The notes below the pieces were generated by a model. It worked only from the letters and a program-made list of their open reading frames with translations. It was not told the origin of the DNA and did not search any database. A DNA stretch of 27,678 bases from JAPUDS01 sp039812985 (lineage in GTDB: Bacteria; Patescibacteriota; Saccharimonadia; Saccharimonadales; Saccharimonadaceae), in the NCBI GenBank assembly GCA_039812985.1, contig JBDHUL010000006.1, forward strand, positions 1-27,678, given 5' to 3'. The stretch's first letter is position 1; each line of letters opens with the position of its first letter. Made by a program: the position numbers and the translations under genes. Shown here piece by piece: positions 15,013 through 22,599 of this stretch.

Positions 15013-16227
15013 ATGCTCGAGTTTCGTTATACCGCGAAGGACACTGCCAGCAATAAGATCGTTAAGTCGGTTGTCAAAGCCGACAGTGAAAAGGCTGCGT
15101 CAAAAGTGCTTATTGCTCAGGGTATGCTCCCACTTGAGATAAATCAACAGGACAAATCCGATGGCGTGTTTGTGCGGCTGACGAACCGCATTCCAACAAA
15201 GGAACGGATCATTTTCAGCAGGCAGCTTTCAACACTTATCAATGCCGGCTTGCCGCTTGCACAGAGTTTACACACTGTGCGCGATCAAACGACACACAAG
15301 CGTCTCCAGGCAATTATCCAGGACATCATAGCAGACGTCGAAGGCGGCTCGGCGCTTTCAGTAGCCTTCGCCAAACATCCCGATGTTTTTAATGATGTCT
15401 ATATTGCACTTATTTCCGCTGGCGAAGTATCTGGGACGCTTGATAAGGCTCTGGAGCGTATTGCCGACCAACAGGAAAAAGAGGCCGAGATTATGGGCAA
15501 GGTAAAGGGTGCAATGGTGTATCCTGCTATCGTTGGGCTTGTCATGGTCGGGGTGATTGTCTTTATGCTCGTAACAATTGTCCCGCAAATCGAGAAGCTA
15601 TACAAAGACTTGCATCAAACTCTACCGTTTCTCACGTCACTCATGGTTTCAGCTTCAAATTTCACAAAGAATTTTTGGTGGCTTATTATTATCCTCATAG
15701 GCGTCGCAGTCTATTTTGCACGTAACTGGGCGAAAACTACCGACGGACGGCGAGCAGTTGACACGATGAAGCTGAATATCCCACTATTCGGACAGTTGTT
15801 TCGAAAGCTCTACATGGCTCGCTTTGCGCGCTCGACTGAAACACTTATGTCAACAGGGGTACAGATGCTTGAGACGCTTAAGATATCAGCTCGAGCAGTT
15901 AACAATGTTGTTATAGCGGATGCGATTAACCGCTCTGCTCGGAAAGTTCAAGACGGTAAGGCACTGTCAGTTGCCCTGAAAGACGAAGACTATATTCTTC
16001 CCCTTGTGCCGCAGATGATTAGCATCGGGGAGCAGTCGGGGGGTATTGACGCAATGCTAGGCAAGGCAGCGACATTTTATGAGAATGAACTGGATGAAGT
16101 TATTAAATCAATTTCAACAATGATTGAGCCAATACTCATGGTGGCGCTTGCAGGGGTTGCCGGCATGATGATAGGGGCAGTGTTACTACCAATTTACTCA
16201 CTTGTCGGAGGCGGAGCTATTCGATAA
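15013..16227 (+). CDS. pilC: Type IV pilus inner-membrane platform protein PilC
   Basis: PilC is the polytopic platform through which the motor ATPases act on pilins. The 404 residues contain an N-terminal FRYTAKD segment, two T2SSF domains (about 67-190 and 270-392) and three transmembrane helices (about 169-190, 221-237, 373-397). Conserved pieces include FSRQLSTLINAGLPLAQSL, ISAGEVSGTLDKALERIADQQEK, ARSTETLMSTGVQMLETL and IGEQSGGIDAMLGKAATFYENELDE. The gene starts 2 nt after pilT with AGAGGAT as ribosome site. The pilM-pilC transcript seems to end here, since the major pilin has its own promoter 36 nt downstream. Confidence 0.96.
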   Translation: MLEFRYTAKDTASNKIVKSVVKADSEKAASKVLIAQGMLPLEINQQDKSDGVFVRLTNRIPTKERIIFSRQLSTLINAGLPLAQSLHTVRDQTTHKRLQAIIQDIIADVEGGSALSVAFAKHPDVFNDVYIALISAGEVSGTLDKALERIADQQEKEAEIMGKVKGAMVYPAIVGLVMVGVIVFMLVTIVPQIEKLYKDLHQTLPFLTSLMVSASNFTKNFWWLIIILIGVAVYFARNWAKTTDGRRAVDTMKLNIPLFGQLFRKLYMARFARSTETLMSTGVQMLETLKISARAVNNVVIADAINRSARKVQDGKALSVALKDEDYILPLVPQMISIGEQSGGIDAMLGKAATFYENELDEVIKSISTMIEPILMVALAGVAGMMIGAVLLPIYSLVGGGAIR

Positions 16228-16262
16228 AGGTAAAATGCTTGTGTTTTTTACAGGCCTCGTCA

Positions 16263-16268
16263 TATAAT
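16263..16268 (+). promoter_or_regulatory. Promoter of the major pilin gene
   Basis: Perfect TATAAT, with TTGTGT (16239-16244) at an 18-nt spacing as a possible -35. This allows the pilin to be made in excess of the assembly machinery. A short leader of about 37 nt is expected before ATG 16312. Confidence 0.65.
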
Positions 16269-16282
16269 AAACGCTGTATCGT

Positions 16283-16315
16283 ATGAATTATATTAAATTG
16301 AAAGGGTGGCTATGA
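16283..16315 (+). CDS. Possible 10-codon leader peptide overlapping the pilin start
   Basis: ATG 16283 opens a 10-codon frame (MNYIKLKGWL) whose TGA overlaps ATG 16312 of the pilin in an ATGA junction. It begins about 8 nt after the expected transcription start, as leaderless genes do here, and its codons contain the pilin's ribosome site (AAAGGGTGG). It may couple or tune pilin translation. It is too short for coding statistics to support it. Confidence 0.35.
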   Translation: MNYIKLKGWL

Positions 16316-16767
16316 TAAAAAAGAAACTACAGGGATTTACCATTATTGAGGTGGTGCTGGTTCTCGCGATCGCTGGACTGATTTTCCTCATGGTGTTTAT
16401 TGCCCTGCCGACACTACAGGCCAATCAACGAGACACGCAGCGTCGTGATGACCTTAGTCGTTTTAAGGCCCAGCTTAACCAGTACACTGCCAACAACAAA
16501 GGAAAGATTCCAGCGGCAGGATGTAACGCGGCTGGCGTTCAGCAGTTTACCGAAGACTACCTTAAGGATAACTGGAATGATCCGAAATCGGGAGCTCGAT
16601 ACACCTGTGCTACAGATGTTCCAAGTGATCCGGGGAGTTACTACTACGCCACTTCGAGTAAGTGTGACGGAGAGGCGATCGTGAGCGCAGGCACCAACAG
16701 CATGCGTAGCTTTGCGGTTATCACGAAGCTTGAGGGATCCGGCAAGCTCTGCATGGATAACCAATAG
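16312..16767 (+). CDS. pilA: Major type IV pilin (prepilin)
   Basis: The 151-residue prepilin has a short basic leader MIKKKLQG, cleavage after Gly8, then FTIIEVVLVLAIAGLIFLMVF: Phe at +1 and Glu at +5 of the mature protein, with a hydrophobic assembly helix of about 22 residues. The mature globular part (about 120 residues) has four Cys, enough for two disulfides, and a D-rich C-terminus. Its own promoter, the following terminator and the placement between pilC and pilD argue that this is the abundant structural subunit. An upstream in-frame GTG (16306) would add two residues; ATG 16312 gives the better leader. Gene symbol assigned by position and class, not by close homology. Confidence 0.92.
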   Translation: MIKKKLQGFTIIEVVLVLAIAGLIFLMVFIALPTLQANQRDTQRRDDLSRFKAQLNQYTANNKGKIPAAGCNAAGVQQFTEDYLKDNWNDPKSGARYTCATDVPSDPGSYYYATSSKCDGEAIVSAGTNSMRSFAVITKLEGSGKLCMDNQ

Positions 16768-16786
16768 GATAATAGTATCGTAAGCA

Positions 16787-16821
16787 AGACGCTCCGTTTT
16801 GACGGGGCGTCTGTTGTTTGT
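16787..16821 (+). terminator. Rho-independent terminator after the major pilin
   Basis: A 10-bp stem (AGACGCTCCG with CGGGGCGTCT, one G-T pair), loop TTTTGA, followed by a T-rich GTTGTTTGTT. It separates the pilin transcript from pilD. Confidence 0.85.
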
Positions 16822-16835
16822 TAGCATGGAGAGCA

Positions 16836-17630
16836 ATGATTATACTCATGCTTGCGCTTTTAGGGCTCTGTTTTGGCAGTTTTGTTAATGCACTGGCCTG
16901 GCGTCTGCGCCACAAGCGCGATTTTGTAAAGGAGCGGAGCGAATGCACGCATTGTCACCATGTGCTGGCGTGGTATGACCTTGTGCCAGTACTGAGTTGG
17001 CTCACGCTTGGCGGTAAATGTCGATATTGTAAAAAAAGCATCGAAGATAGTCCGCTCACGGAAATTGCCGTTGCGATCGCGTTTGTTGTGTCCTATATAT
17101 CGTGGCCGTTTGGCTACGACGCTGTTGGCGTCAGTCTGCTTAGCGTGTGGTTACTTATAGTCGTTTTGCTTGCGGGACTCTTGCTCTATGATCTTCGCTG
17201 GATGCTACTCCCCGATGTCCTCAACCTACCACTAATCGGACTGGGCATTATTTGGGCGGTGACGTATCAGTTAGGCGTACTGCACCACGATGTGTTTCGT
17301 ACGGTACTTGAAATTGGTCTTGGTTGTATGAGCGTTGCGGGAATATACGGGGCACTTTACGCAGTGTCCAAGGGAGAGTGGATAGGGTTTGGTGATGTCA
17401 AATTAGGGCTCTTCATAGGGTCAGTCCTCGGGTGGCAACGAGGGTTGATTGCGGTACTCCTTGCGAACATTATGGCCTTTCTCGTCGTACTGCCAGGGCT
17501 TGCTACAGGTAAGATTAATAAGCGTTCGCGGATACCGTTTGGGCCGTTTTTAATTGTTGCGACATATATCGCCCTTCTTTTTGGAGAACAGCTGGTGCGA
17601 TGGTGGGTGGACTTCGTGTTTTCGGCGTAA
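16836..17630 (+). CDS. pilD: Prepilin peptidase / N-methyltransferase PilD
   Basis: PilD is the bifunctional membrane aspartic protease that removes prepilin leaders and N-methylates the new first residue. The 264-residue protein begins with a membrane segment ending GSFVNALAWRLR, then the A24 N-terminal zinc loop with two CxxC pairs (CTHCHH and CRYCKK), as needed for methylation. Several further helices follow, with the catalytic Asp residues in YDLRWMLLPD and in GFGDVKLG. It would process all five pilin-like proteins encoded around it. ATG 16836 is preceded by GGAGAG at a short distance; ATG 16848 and a TTG at 16818 are alternatives. A -10 box for the next operon lies at its 3' end. Confidence 0.94.
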   Translation: MIILMLALLGLCFGSFVNALAWRLRHKRDFVKERSECTHCHHVLAWYDLVPVLSWLTLGGKCRYCKKSIEDSPLTEIAVAIAFVVSYISWPFGYDAVGVSLLSVWLLIVVLLAGLLLYDLRWMLLPDVLNLPLIGLGIIWAVTYQLGVLHHDVFRTVLEIGLGCMSVAGIYGALYAVSKGEWIGFGDVKLGLFIGSVLGWQRGLIAVLLANIMAFLVVLPGLATGKINKRSRIPFGPFLIVATYIALLFGEQLVRWWVDFVFSA

Positions 17631-17636
17631 TGCTTA

Positions 17637-17645
17637 TGCTATAAT
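17637..17645 (+). promoter_or_regulatory. Extended -10 promoter of the minor pilin operon
   Basis: TGC then a perfect TATAAT (17640-17645), 10 nt before ATG 17656, leaderless. Context TTATGNTA matches the pilM and 887-aa gene promoters. Confidence 0.7.
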
Positions 17646-17655
17646 AAACTCCGAT

Positions 17656-18438
17656 ATGAGGGTATCGTCGGAAGGATTTACCATAGTGGAGGTGATGCTT
17701 TTTCTCGGCATTAGCGGTATGCTCCTGCTCATGGTGATTATTGGGTCAGGCATGATGGCCGCCCGCCAGCGCTTTACCGATACGACAGATAGCCTGGAGA
17801 CTCGTCTTATGTCCGAGTATGACCAGGTTGCTAATGGTGTCAATACCAGGGGTGCATCAAGCAGCTGTCCTTCGGACACAACAACGATAGCGGGAACAAG
17901 TAAAAATTGCTTGCTCCTTGGCAGGCTACTCACGATTTCAGATGATCGGCAACATATTGACAGTCGATATGTTGTATCCACGAGCGCTAGCGTGAACGGG
18001 CTGAGTGATGCTGACAAACTGCTCTCTGTCGGACCAACCGTCGTTGACGACAGTATGACAACATATGAACTCAAATGGGGGGCGACTATTTTTTCGGCGA
18101 GCCGTTCGACGGTTGGAGCGTCGGGAACTGGTAGGGGAGTGGTTGATACGATTGCTATCTTGAGGATCCCCGATTCTGGGCAGATGGCACAACTTTACTA
18201 TGAAAAAGGAACGACAGGGATGACGGCGAGACTTCGGCAGGTACTGAGCGACAGCGTCGAAGTTTCTCGGGCATTGAACCCCCCAGCTACTAACGTGTCG
18301 CCCAGCTTGGCACTATGTCTACGCAATAACAGCGACTTTGGTACGCAATCTGTGCGGTCAGCTCTCTATTTTGGTCAGGGTAGTGCTTCGGCTGGCATTA
18401 CGACAAACTATAACCCAGGGGGGGCGACGTGTCCGTAA
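17656..18438 (+). CDS. Minor pilin / pseudopilin 1
   Basis: The 260-residue product has a class III-type leader MRVSSEG, cleavage after Gly7 and mature start FTIVEVMLFLGISGMLLLMVII with Glu at +5. The C-terminal ~220 residues are Ser/Thr/Gly-rich with five Cys and no known enzymatic motif. It is the first of four consecutive pilin-like genes whose reading frames overlap or nearly touch, matching the GspH/I/J/K or FimU/PilV/PilW/PilX sets that prime assembly and form the tip. By order it would be the FimU/GspH-like member, though it is larger than usual. ATG 17656 is fixed by the promoter and leader; an upstream extension into pilD is spurious. Confidence 0.88.
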   Translation: MRVSSEGFTIVEVMLFLGISGMLLLMVIIGSGMMAARQRFTDTTDSLETRLMSEYDQVANGVNTRGASSSCPSDTTTIAGTSKNCLLLGRLLTISDDRQHIDSRYVVSTSASVNGLSDADKLLSVGPTVVDDSMTTYELKWGATIFSASRSTVGASGTGRGVVDTIAILRIPDSGQMAQLYYEKGTTGMTARLRQVLSDSVEVSRALNPPATNVSPSLALCLRNNSDFGTQSVRSALYFGQGSASAGITTNYNPGGATCP

Positions 18439-19016
18439 ATGCATCCGAGCGGGGAGATACGCTCATAGAAGTGTTTGTTGCTATTACGGTACTTGCCATT
18501 GTTACAGTCAGTGTATTTTCCATCATGAATAAAGGAGTTACTTCGATGTACGATAGCCTTGAACGCGCACAGGTTCGTCAAATACTCGATGCTCAATCAG
18601 AGATGCTTCAGTATGCCCGCGATCAGTACGTCGTTCAGCAGACCCCCCAGTCCGCTGCGATGTCGCTTGACGATGCAGCCGCGGCAGCAGTATGGACACG
18701 TCTACGTGATACGACACAGGTACCAGACATCGCGGGCATTCCTGGCCTCAATGATTGTCATATAAGCAACGCATTCTACCTTACGATGAGACCAAACGGT
18801 GGCAATACGACGATGGTTCTAGAAAAAAACGGCGTTATTAGCCCGTCATCCGGGTTGCCCGAGCCTGGCAACGGATTGTGGATTCAGAAGATTAGCAGTC
18901 AGGCTGCACAGCTAGTTCCCTACAAGGACTTTTATATCAAGGCATGCTGGCAGCCAGTGGGTAGTGATGTCCCGCAGGTGCTGTCGTCAGTTGTGAGGTT
19001 GTATGATCAGAACTAA
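18429..19016 (+). CDS. Minor pilin 2 (PilV/GspI-like position)
   Basis: A 195-residue pilin-like protein starting at GTG 18429 and overlapping the previous gene by 10 nt. Its leader MSVNASERG is followed by DTLIEVFVAITVLAIVTVSVF: the Gly at -1 and Glu at +5 are present, but +1 is Asp instead of Phe or Met, which is unusual for a PilD substrate. The pattern TLIEVxVAIxVLAI is that of PilV/GspI. The globular part has two Cys (one in NDCHIS, one in KACWQP). Likely part of the tip complex. The function is assigned from the N-terminus and order only. Confidence 0.87.
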   Translation: MSVNASERGDTLIEVFVAITVLAIVTVSVFSIMNKGVTSMYDSLERAQVRQILDAQSEMLQYARDQYVVQQTPQSAAMSLDDAAAAAVWTRLRDTTQVPDIAGIPGLNDCHISNAFYLTMRPNGGNTTMVLEKNGVISPSSGLPEPGNGLWIQKISSQAAQLVPYKDFYIKACWQPVGSDVPQVLSSVVRLYDQN

Positions 19017-19626
19017 CCCCCAGCGCGGTTTTACGCTTGTTGAGCTATTGCTTGCAATGACGTTTATTGCCTTCTTGCTGTTATTCATTGTGAGTGCCAT
19101 CCTTCAGGCAACCAAGTTATATGTTAAAGGTCAAGCAATTCGACAAATAAACCAATCGGGGCGTCAAGTAATGACGAGTTTGAAGGATGATCTGCGTTAT
19201 GCCAAGCCCGTATATGTTGCCGATAAGCACCGGCTGTGCGTTAGCGGTACTACCTATATCTGGAATACCGAATCACCAGCGAACCCTGTGTTTTTGAACA
19301 AATATACGTCCGATCCTATAGGAACGGGACTGTCGTCGACGCCTCTCCGTTTTGTGTCCGTCAAAGACCCGCTGGGTGCGCTTTGTTTAACGTCGGATCC
19401 CATTGACCCATCGCGTGCATCGGACATTATTGGGGCGAGTGTCACACTATTGAAGTTCTCACTCTCCCAGCAAGGAGGGCTGTGGCAAGTATCGCTCATA
19501 CTTTCAACAAATGGCGACAATACTGCCGTGCCTGGCCCGACACCATCTGGCTACATGTGTAATCCCATGAACGAGTTTTGTGCATTTGGTGACTTTACAA
19601 CAACAGTATATACAAGGAAAGGATGA
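19003..19626 (+). CDS. Minor pilin 3 (PilW/GspJ-like position)
   Basis: A 207-residue prepilin with leader MIRTNPQRG and mature FTLVELLLAMTFIAFLLLFIVSAIL, Glu at +5, clearly a PilD substrate. The following QATKLYVKGQAIRQINQSGRQVMTSLKDDLRYAK is typical of the PilW/GspJ stalk. Three or four Cys lie in the globular domain, two near the C-terminus in MCNPMNEFCAF. The start overlaps the previous gene by 14 nt. It likely sits between minor pilins 2 and 4 in the priming complex. Confidence 0.9.
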   Translation: MIRTNPQRGFTLVELLLAMTFIAFLLLFIVSAILQATKLYVKGQAIRQINQSGRQVMTSLKDDLRYAKPVYVADKHRLCVSGTTYIWNTESPANPVFLNKYTSDPIGTGLSSTPLRFVSVKDPLGALCLTSDPIDPSRASDIIGASVTLLKFSLSQQGGLWQVSLILSTNGDNTAVPGPTPSGYMCNPMNEFCAFGDFTTTVYTRKG

Positions 19627-19633
19627 GGTTTGC

Positions 19634-20767
19634 ATGAAACGACATGAAGGTGAACGTGGGGTTGTATCGCTGTTGACGGTCATGTTTTTCATTATATTCA
19701 TCTCACTGATTACAGTGAGTTTTATAGGCATTGTAACCATGAATCAGCGACAGACCATTGACAGCGACCTAAGCTCAAGTGCATTTGCAGCTGCGCGTAG
19801 TGGGATAGAAGATGCAAAACGCATCTTGTTGTATTGCCGTTCACATCCTGGAGATACTGACTGTAACAGTGCAGTGTTAAATGATGATACGTGCGATGCG
19901 TTTACAACGGGTGCTGGACAGACCCTCGCGAACAGACTGGCTATACCATTAAAGGATGGTCAAGGGGTGACTGGTGGGGCAGCTGATTACGAACAATATT
20001 TTTCGTGTTTGACCATCCAGCAGGACACGCCGTATATATCGACAACGTTAAATGAGGGCAATGGGTTTATAACTCCGCTGCGCGGGTCGGGACAGTACAA
20101 CCAGCTTCAGCTTATGTGGTCGGGGTATGGTGCGTATGCCGATCACGGCATGATGAATGGAACCCCCGCTGGGAACTGGACGCCATACAGCCAATGGAAA
20201 AGCGCTGGCGCGCCCTATCCGCCCGTTCTACAGATTCAGCTCGTACGATACACGGCTGCCGAATTCAGTAATCTTGACGATATTGAGCACAATGCAAAAA
20301 TGATATACATTGTGCCGTGTGCTGCTTCAAATATGCTATGTTCTGGTGCGACCAAGGACATCAATACTATTGACGCGCGAGGCGCTGCCGGCGCGACCCG
20401 TATGGCTCTTGCACCCATCACGTACGCTCCGTGCTCAACTACAGGGGGGCAGTTCAGGTGTTCTGTGCGTCTCCAGGGGCTTGATCCAGCAAGTCTATAT
20501 TATTCAAGAACCTCGCTTCTCTATGCTCAAAACACTTCTTTACAGATGCAGCTGTATAACAACAACACGCTTGTACGTTTCCATGATGTTCAGCCATGGA
20601 TAGATGCGACTGGCCGCGCTAACGATGTTTTTCGTCGCTTACGCGCGCAGGTAAGCTATGCCCAAGATGTCGTCACGCCTCAGCATGTGCTTGAGTCGTC
20701 AGCTCCCATCTGTAAAGACATGACAGTCACCAATGACGCAGCCTCATCAACCTACAATTGCCCGTAA
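19634..20767 (+). CDS. Minor pilin 4, large PilX/GspK-like protein
   Basis: This 377-residue protein begins MKRHEGERGVVSLLTVMFFIIFISLITVSFIG. The ERG|VVSLLTVMF stretch resembles PilX/GspK leaders and lacks the usual Glu at +5, as does GspK, which caps the pseudopilus tip. After SSSAFAAARSGIEDAKRILLY, the usual PilX-type coil, comes a globular part of about 310 residues with about ten Cys. The start at 19634 follows GGATGAGG; it lies 7 nt after the previous stop. Being the largest and last, it is the best candidate for the tip subunit that carries or displays an adhesin. The gene converges on the recombinase with 2 nt between stops. Confidence 0.85.
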   Translation: MKRHEGERGVVSLLTVMFFIIFISLITVSFIGIVTMNQRQTIDSDLSSSAFAAARSGIEDAKRILLYCRSHPGDTDCNSAVLNDDTCDAFTTGAGQTLANRLAIPLKDGQGVTGGAADYEQYFSCLTIQQDTPYISTTLNEGNGFITPLRGSGQYNQLQLMWSGYGAYADHGMMNGTPAGNWTPYSQWKSAGAPYPPVLQIQLVRYTAAEFSNLDDIEHNAKMIYIVPCAASNMLCSGATKDINTIDARGAAGATRMALAPITYAPCSTTGGQFRCSVRLQGLDPASLYYSRTSLLYAQNTSLQMQLYNNNTLVRFHDVQPWIDATGRANDVFRRLRAQVSYAQDVVTPQHVLESSAPICKDMTVTNDAASSTYNCP

Positions 20768-20769
20768 CC

Positions 20770-21735
20770 TCATGAGTGGCTAGGGCGCTGACGATGAAAC
20801 TTTTCATGGACTTCTTTAAGGTGGAGGTCAGTAACGTGCGTATACACTTGTGTTGTTGATATGTTGCTGTGCCCGAGCATACTTTGAACCGAACGCAGAT
20901 CGGCTCCGTTCATGAGAAGGTCTGTCGCAAATGAATGTCGAAGGGTGTGGGGGCTAACGTGTTTGGTGATTCCGGCTTCCCGCGCATACTGCGAAACAAT
21001 ACGTTGTACTGATCGGGGGGTGAGTCGAAAACTTTCGCCGTGCTCGTCACCCGTTTTATATCCGCTGTAGCGCACAAAGAGCGGTCGGGCGCTGTCGGTA
21101 CGTGTTTCGAGGTATCTGCCAAGCCACTCCGTTGCTTCGGGGCTGACAAAAACAGGACGGTCCTTCTGTCCTTTACCTCGAACCATAAACTCACCACGGT
21201 CAAGGTTAATATGCTCTCGGTCAAGATTTGTCAGTTCACTGACGCGGAGTCCACTCGAGAAAAGAAGCTCCACGATAGCGCGGTCACGCAAACCTGTAGT
21301 AGTATTTACATCGATTACGTCGATAAGCCGTATCGTCTCGTCGGTAGAAAGAAATCCCACTTGTTTTCGACGCGTTTTAGGGAGCTCTATTTTTTCAGGA
21401 GTAAGTGTCACGATGTTGCGTTTTGAACAATAGACGAGAAAACTGCGTAACGCTACGAGATGATAGGATTGAGTAATGATCGAGAGCGCATCGCCAGTAT
21501 TATTCTCGAAACGATTGAGCCAGAGGCGATATTTTCGAACAAGCTCCGATGTTATTTTGTCAACTTCAATATCACCAGCAAACTGTACGAGGCGATCAAG
21601 GTAGAGATGATAGTTCTCGGCAGTTTTCAGGCTTTTGCCTTGTTCGACTTCGAGTGATTCGATAAAGTCCATAATAAGTTCCGAGAGGTACATACTAACA
21701 AACATCATACTGCTTTTGCTCATATTTTGCGACAT
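20770..21735 (-). CDS. Tyrosine recombinase, XerC/XerD family
   Basis: The 321-residue product has a SAM-like core-binding N-domain (about 18-105) and a catalytic domain with the full active set: R164 (SSGLRVSEL), K188 (VRGKGQKDRP), H263 and R266 (HTLRHSFAT), H289 (LGHSNISTTQ) and Y298 (VYTHV). It would cut and rejoin DNA through a 3'-phosphotyrosine, most likely at a dif-like site for chromosome dimer resolution, as for single-Xer systems. No dif site, attachment repeat or other mobile gene is seen nearby, so a housekeeping role is more likely than an integrase. The Met at 21735 follows a possible -10 box by 9 nt; internal Met codons at residues 10, 11 or 15 are alternative starts. It is divergent from uppP. 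Confidence 0.93.
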   Translation of the reverse strand: MSQNMSKSSMMFVSMYLSELIMDFIESLEVEQGKSLKTAENYHLYLDRLVQFAGDIEVDKITSELVRKYRLWLNRFENNTGDALSIITQSYHLVALRSFLVYCSKRNIVTLTPEKIELPKTRRKQVGFLSTDETIRLIDVIDVNTTTGLRDRAIVELLFSSGLRVSELTNLDREHINLDRGEFMVRGKGQKDRPVFVSPEATEWLGRYLETRTDSARPLFVRYSGYKTGDEHGESFRLTPRSVQRIVSQYAREAGITKHVSPHTLRHSFATDLLMNGADLRSVQSMLGHSNISTTQVYTHVTDLHLKEVHEKFHRQRPSHS

Positions 21736-21743
21736 AGCATCAA

Positions 21744-21752
21744 TGGTATACT
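21744..21752 (+). promoter_or_regulatory. Extended -10 of uppP, possibly bidirectional with the recombinase
   Basis: TGG then TATACT (21747-21752), 7 nt before ATG 21760. The core GTATAC is self-complementary, so the opposite strand reads AGTATACC and offers TATACC 9 nt before the recombinase start at 21735. The divergent start codons are only 24 bp apart. Confidence 0.6.
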
Positions 21753-21759
21753 AAAAGGC

Positions 21760-22554
21760 ATGACAGGTATCGAAAGTGTTGTCCTTGGTGCAGTACAAGG
21801 ATTGACTGAGTTTATTCCAGTGTCGAGCTCGGGGCATGTGATCCTAGCGGAGAAGCTATTTTCCGGAGCAGGAGACCATCTTTTTGTTGAGTGGATCAAC
21901 CTCGGGACATTGCTTGCGTTGCTCATATACTTTCGGGTACGAATCATTGGTATAGTCCGTGAAGTTTGCATCGGTCATAATTATAAACTTGCTCGCAATG
22001 TATTGATCGCCTGTGTGCCGGCGGGCCTTGCTGGATTTCTGCTTGCGAGCTTTATTGAAAAAAGTTCGTTTTTTGGTAACGTGTGGACAGTGCTGCTCGC
22101 CCTATGTGTCGTCGGTATCGTCATGGTACTCCTTGAGAAGTTACCCCGGCTGTCGTCAGTAGCGCGTCTGTCGGACCTACCATGGCAACGAGCGCTTGTT
22201 ATTGGGGTCGTTCAGGTTCTGGCACTTATACCTGGGGTGTCGCGTTCCGGTAGTACTATTGTGACTGGTCGGCTAGCCGGTCTTAGTCGAGAACATGCGG
22301 CTGAGTTTAGTTTTCTTGTGTCGATTCCAATTATGCTTGGGGTGGCGGTAAAACTATTCGTCAAAGGTACCGATCGGGCTTACTTTATGCAGCACTTGCC
22401 GACGCTTGCGCTATCTAACCTCATTGCATTCGTGACGGGCCTGTTTGCGGTTGGGTTTTTGCTGCGCTATCTTGCAAAGCATGATCTTCGGGTGTTCGGG
22501 TGGTATCGGATCGGTGTATCCCTGTTGGTTGCATGCCTACTTCTGATACAATAG
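21760..22554 (+). CDS. uppP: Undecaprenyl-diphosphate phosphatase UppP (BacA)
   Basis: UppP is the polytopic membrane enzyme that recycles undecaprenyl diphosphate to the monophosphate carrier used for peptidoglycan and surface glycans, and it gives bacitracin tolerance. The 264 residues carry both signature motifs: QGLTEFIPVSSSGH (about 14-27) and PGVSRSGSTI (about 161-170), with about eight hydrophobic helices. The start MTGIESVVLGAVQGLTEF matches the family length; upstream in-frame ATG 21727 lies before the promoter and is rejected. Link to the glycosyltransferase further on is functional inference only. Confidence 0.95.
   Translation: MTGIESVVLGAVQGLTEFIPVSSSGHVILAEKLFSGAGDHLFVEWINLGTLLALLIYFRVRIIGIVREVCIGHNYKLARNVLIACVPAGLAGFLLASFIEKSSFFGNVWTVLLALCVVGIVMVLLEKLPRLSSVARLSDLPWQRALVIGVVQVLALIPGVSRSGSTIVTGRLAGLSREHAAEFSFLVSIPIMLGVAVKLFVKGTDRAYFMQHLPTLALSNLIAFVTGLFAVGFLLRYLAKHDLRVFGWYRIGVSLLVACLLLIQ
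22544..22552 (+). promoter_or_regulatory. Extended -10 promoter of ndk
   Basis: TGA then TACAAT (22547-22552), with TTGGTT (22525-22530) 16 nt before as a weak -35. It overlaps the uppP stop. The leader is about 40 nt and holds AAGGAG (22585-22590), 9 nt before ATG 22600, so this gene is leadered. Confidence 0.55.
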
Positions 22555-22599
22555 GGCAATAGATGGTAATAACATGGTTACAAGAAGGAGCATTTTCGT

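Noticed and set aside
20770..21735. Recombinase as a phage or integron integrase
   Set aside because: All neighbours are housekeeping or pilus genes, no att-like duplication near a tRNA or insertion boundary was found, and the length and motifs suit XerC/D.
21727..21759. Upstream ATG 21727 for uppP
   Set aside because: It lies before the -10 box and inside the recombinase gene, and would add 11 residues to a canonical N-terminus.
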